Source of the DNA: an uncultured Actinomycetes bacterium
GTDB lineage: Bacteria; Actinomycetota; Thermoleophilia; Miltoncostaeales; Miltoncostaeaceae
Reading direction: 5' to 3'
NCBI GenBank assembly: GCA_937862675.1
Contig: CALMEC010000323.1
Location: forward strand, 1 to 12,237
DNA: 12,237 bases
In this document: positions 12,113-12,237 of the stretch, in pieces
Position numbering within the stretch: the first letter of the stretch is position 1
How the letters are laid out: each line of letters starts with the position of its first letter
The notes under the pieces: generated by a model
Databases searched by the model: none
What the model saw: only the letters and a program-made list of their open reading frames with translations
Told to the model about the DNA's origin: nothing
Made by a program: the position numbers and the translations under genes

Positions 12113-12237
12113 GTTTCCGCAAGCGGATCGCCTCCCGCCTATGCCCGCGGGGGTCGTCGGTTTCCACAACTTCCAACTTTCGGTTAGTGCTCTGGCGCGT
12201 AAGTCGCCGCACACTGGTCCCCCGTCGGCGCGCGGTG

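Larger units (their letters stand above)
11891..12237. other. Non-coding, hairpin-rich DNA of unknown origin after a sharp junction
   Basis: From about 11890 to the window end I find no gene. The DNA differs from its surroundings: a C10 run (11916-11925), a repeated CATAGG (12071-12076, 12078-12083), G6/C6 hairpin arms, a small TCCGC-AA-GCGGA hairpin and an AT-richer end (TTTCCACAACTTCCAACTTT). On the minus strand a G10 run followed by AAAG stands just before an ATG at 11911 encoding MAGFTTEG, after which the frame enters the antisense of the methyltransferase. That would fit the 5' end of a leftward gene cut at the same junction. Plasmid, mobile-element edge or misassembly are all possible. 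Confidence 0.4.

Noticed and set aside
1..12237. CRISPR array, tRNA/rRNA genes, transposase, phage or defence genes
   Set aside because: No spaced direct repeats, cloverleaf or family motifs for these were seen on either strand.

Overview
The window comes from a high-GC Gram-positive bacterium, most likely an Actinomycetota (possibly Micrococcales; the genus cannot be fixed by eye). The evidence is the very high GC at third codon positions, many GTGA/ATGA stop-start overlaps, several genes with no ribosome binding site whose -10 hexamer lies 6-7 nt before the start codon (leaderless transcripts), and actinobacterial families such as CsoR with Cys-His-Cys ligands, NrtR and ferredoxin-type sulfite reductase with a CysX-like partner.

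Layout. 1-1335: the 3' part of an NrtR-type Nudix-related regulator, then a four-helix membrane protein whose first helix lies in another frame, separated by a G7 run (probable frameshift). 1487-5328: a complete copper-resistance operon on the + strand, csoR - copZ - membrane-anchored His-rich protein - copA. Its CsoR operator sits between the -35 and -10 of an apparently leaderless promoter. 5329-5566: two hairpins between convergent genes. 5567-6582: two minus-strand genes, a VOC-fold protein and a DUF937 protein with a Gly-rich tail. 6583-7462: mostly non-coding, with an AT-rich island, one small acidic unknown protein (76 aa) and several hairpins. 7463-9288: a sulfur-assimilation pair, ferredoxin-type sulfite/nitrite reductase plus a small four-Cys CysX-like protein, overlapping by ATGA. 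9393-11473: a divergent pair, a YeiH/UPF0324 transporter and a LysR regulator. Their annotated start codons are the two ends of one perfect 17-bp inverted repeat. 11474-12237: the first ~57 codons of a SAM-dependent methyltransferase, cut off by unrelated hairpin-rich, homopolymer-rich DNA that runs to the window edge.

How the genes work together. In the copper operon, CsoR should release its promoter when Cu(I) binds, CopZ carries Cu(I) in the cytosol and CopA pumps it out. The third gene, between copZ and copA, probably handles copper outside the membrane. In the sulfur block, sulfite (or nitrite) is reduced by the siroheme enzyme with CysX as a likely accessory. The LysR/YeiH pair resembles enterobacterial yeiE/yeiH and could handle excess sulfite or a related anion, though that link is inferred from neighbourhood only.

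I found no CRISPR array, tRNA, rRNA, transposase or recognisable defence system. The items most worth a second look are the divergent palindrome, the duplicated His-motif copper protein, the G7 frameshift and the abrupt junction near 11890. None is proof of a new system.
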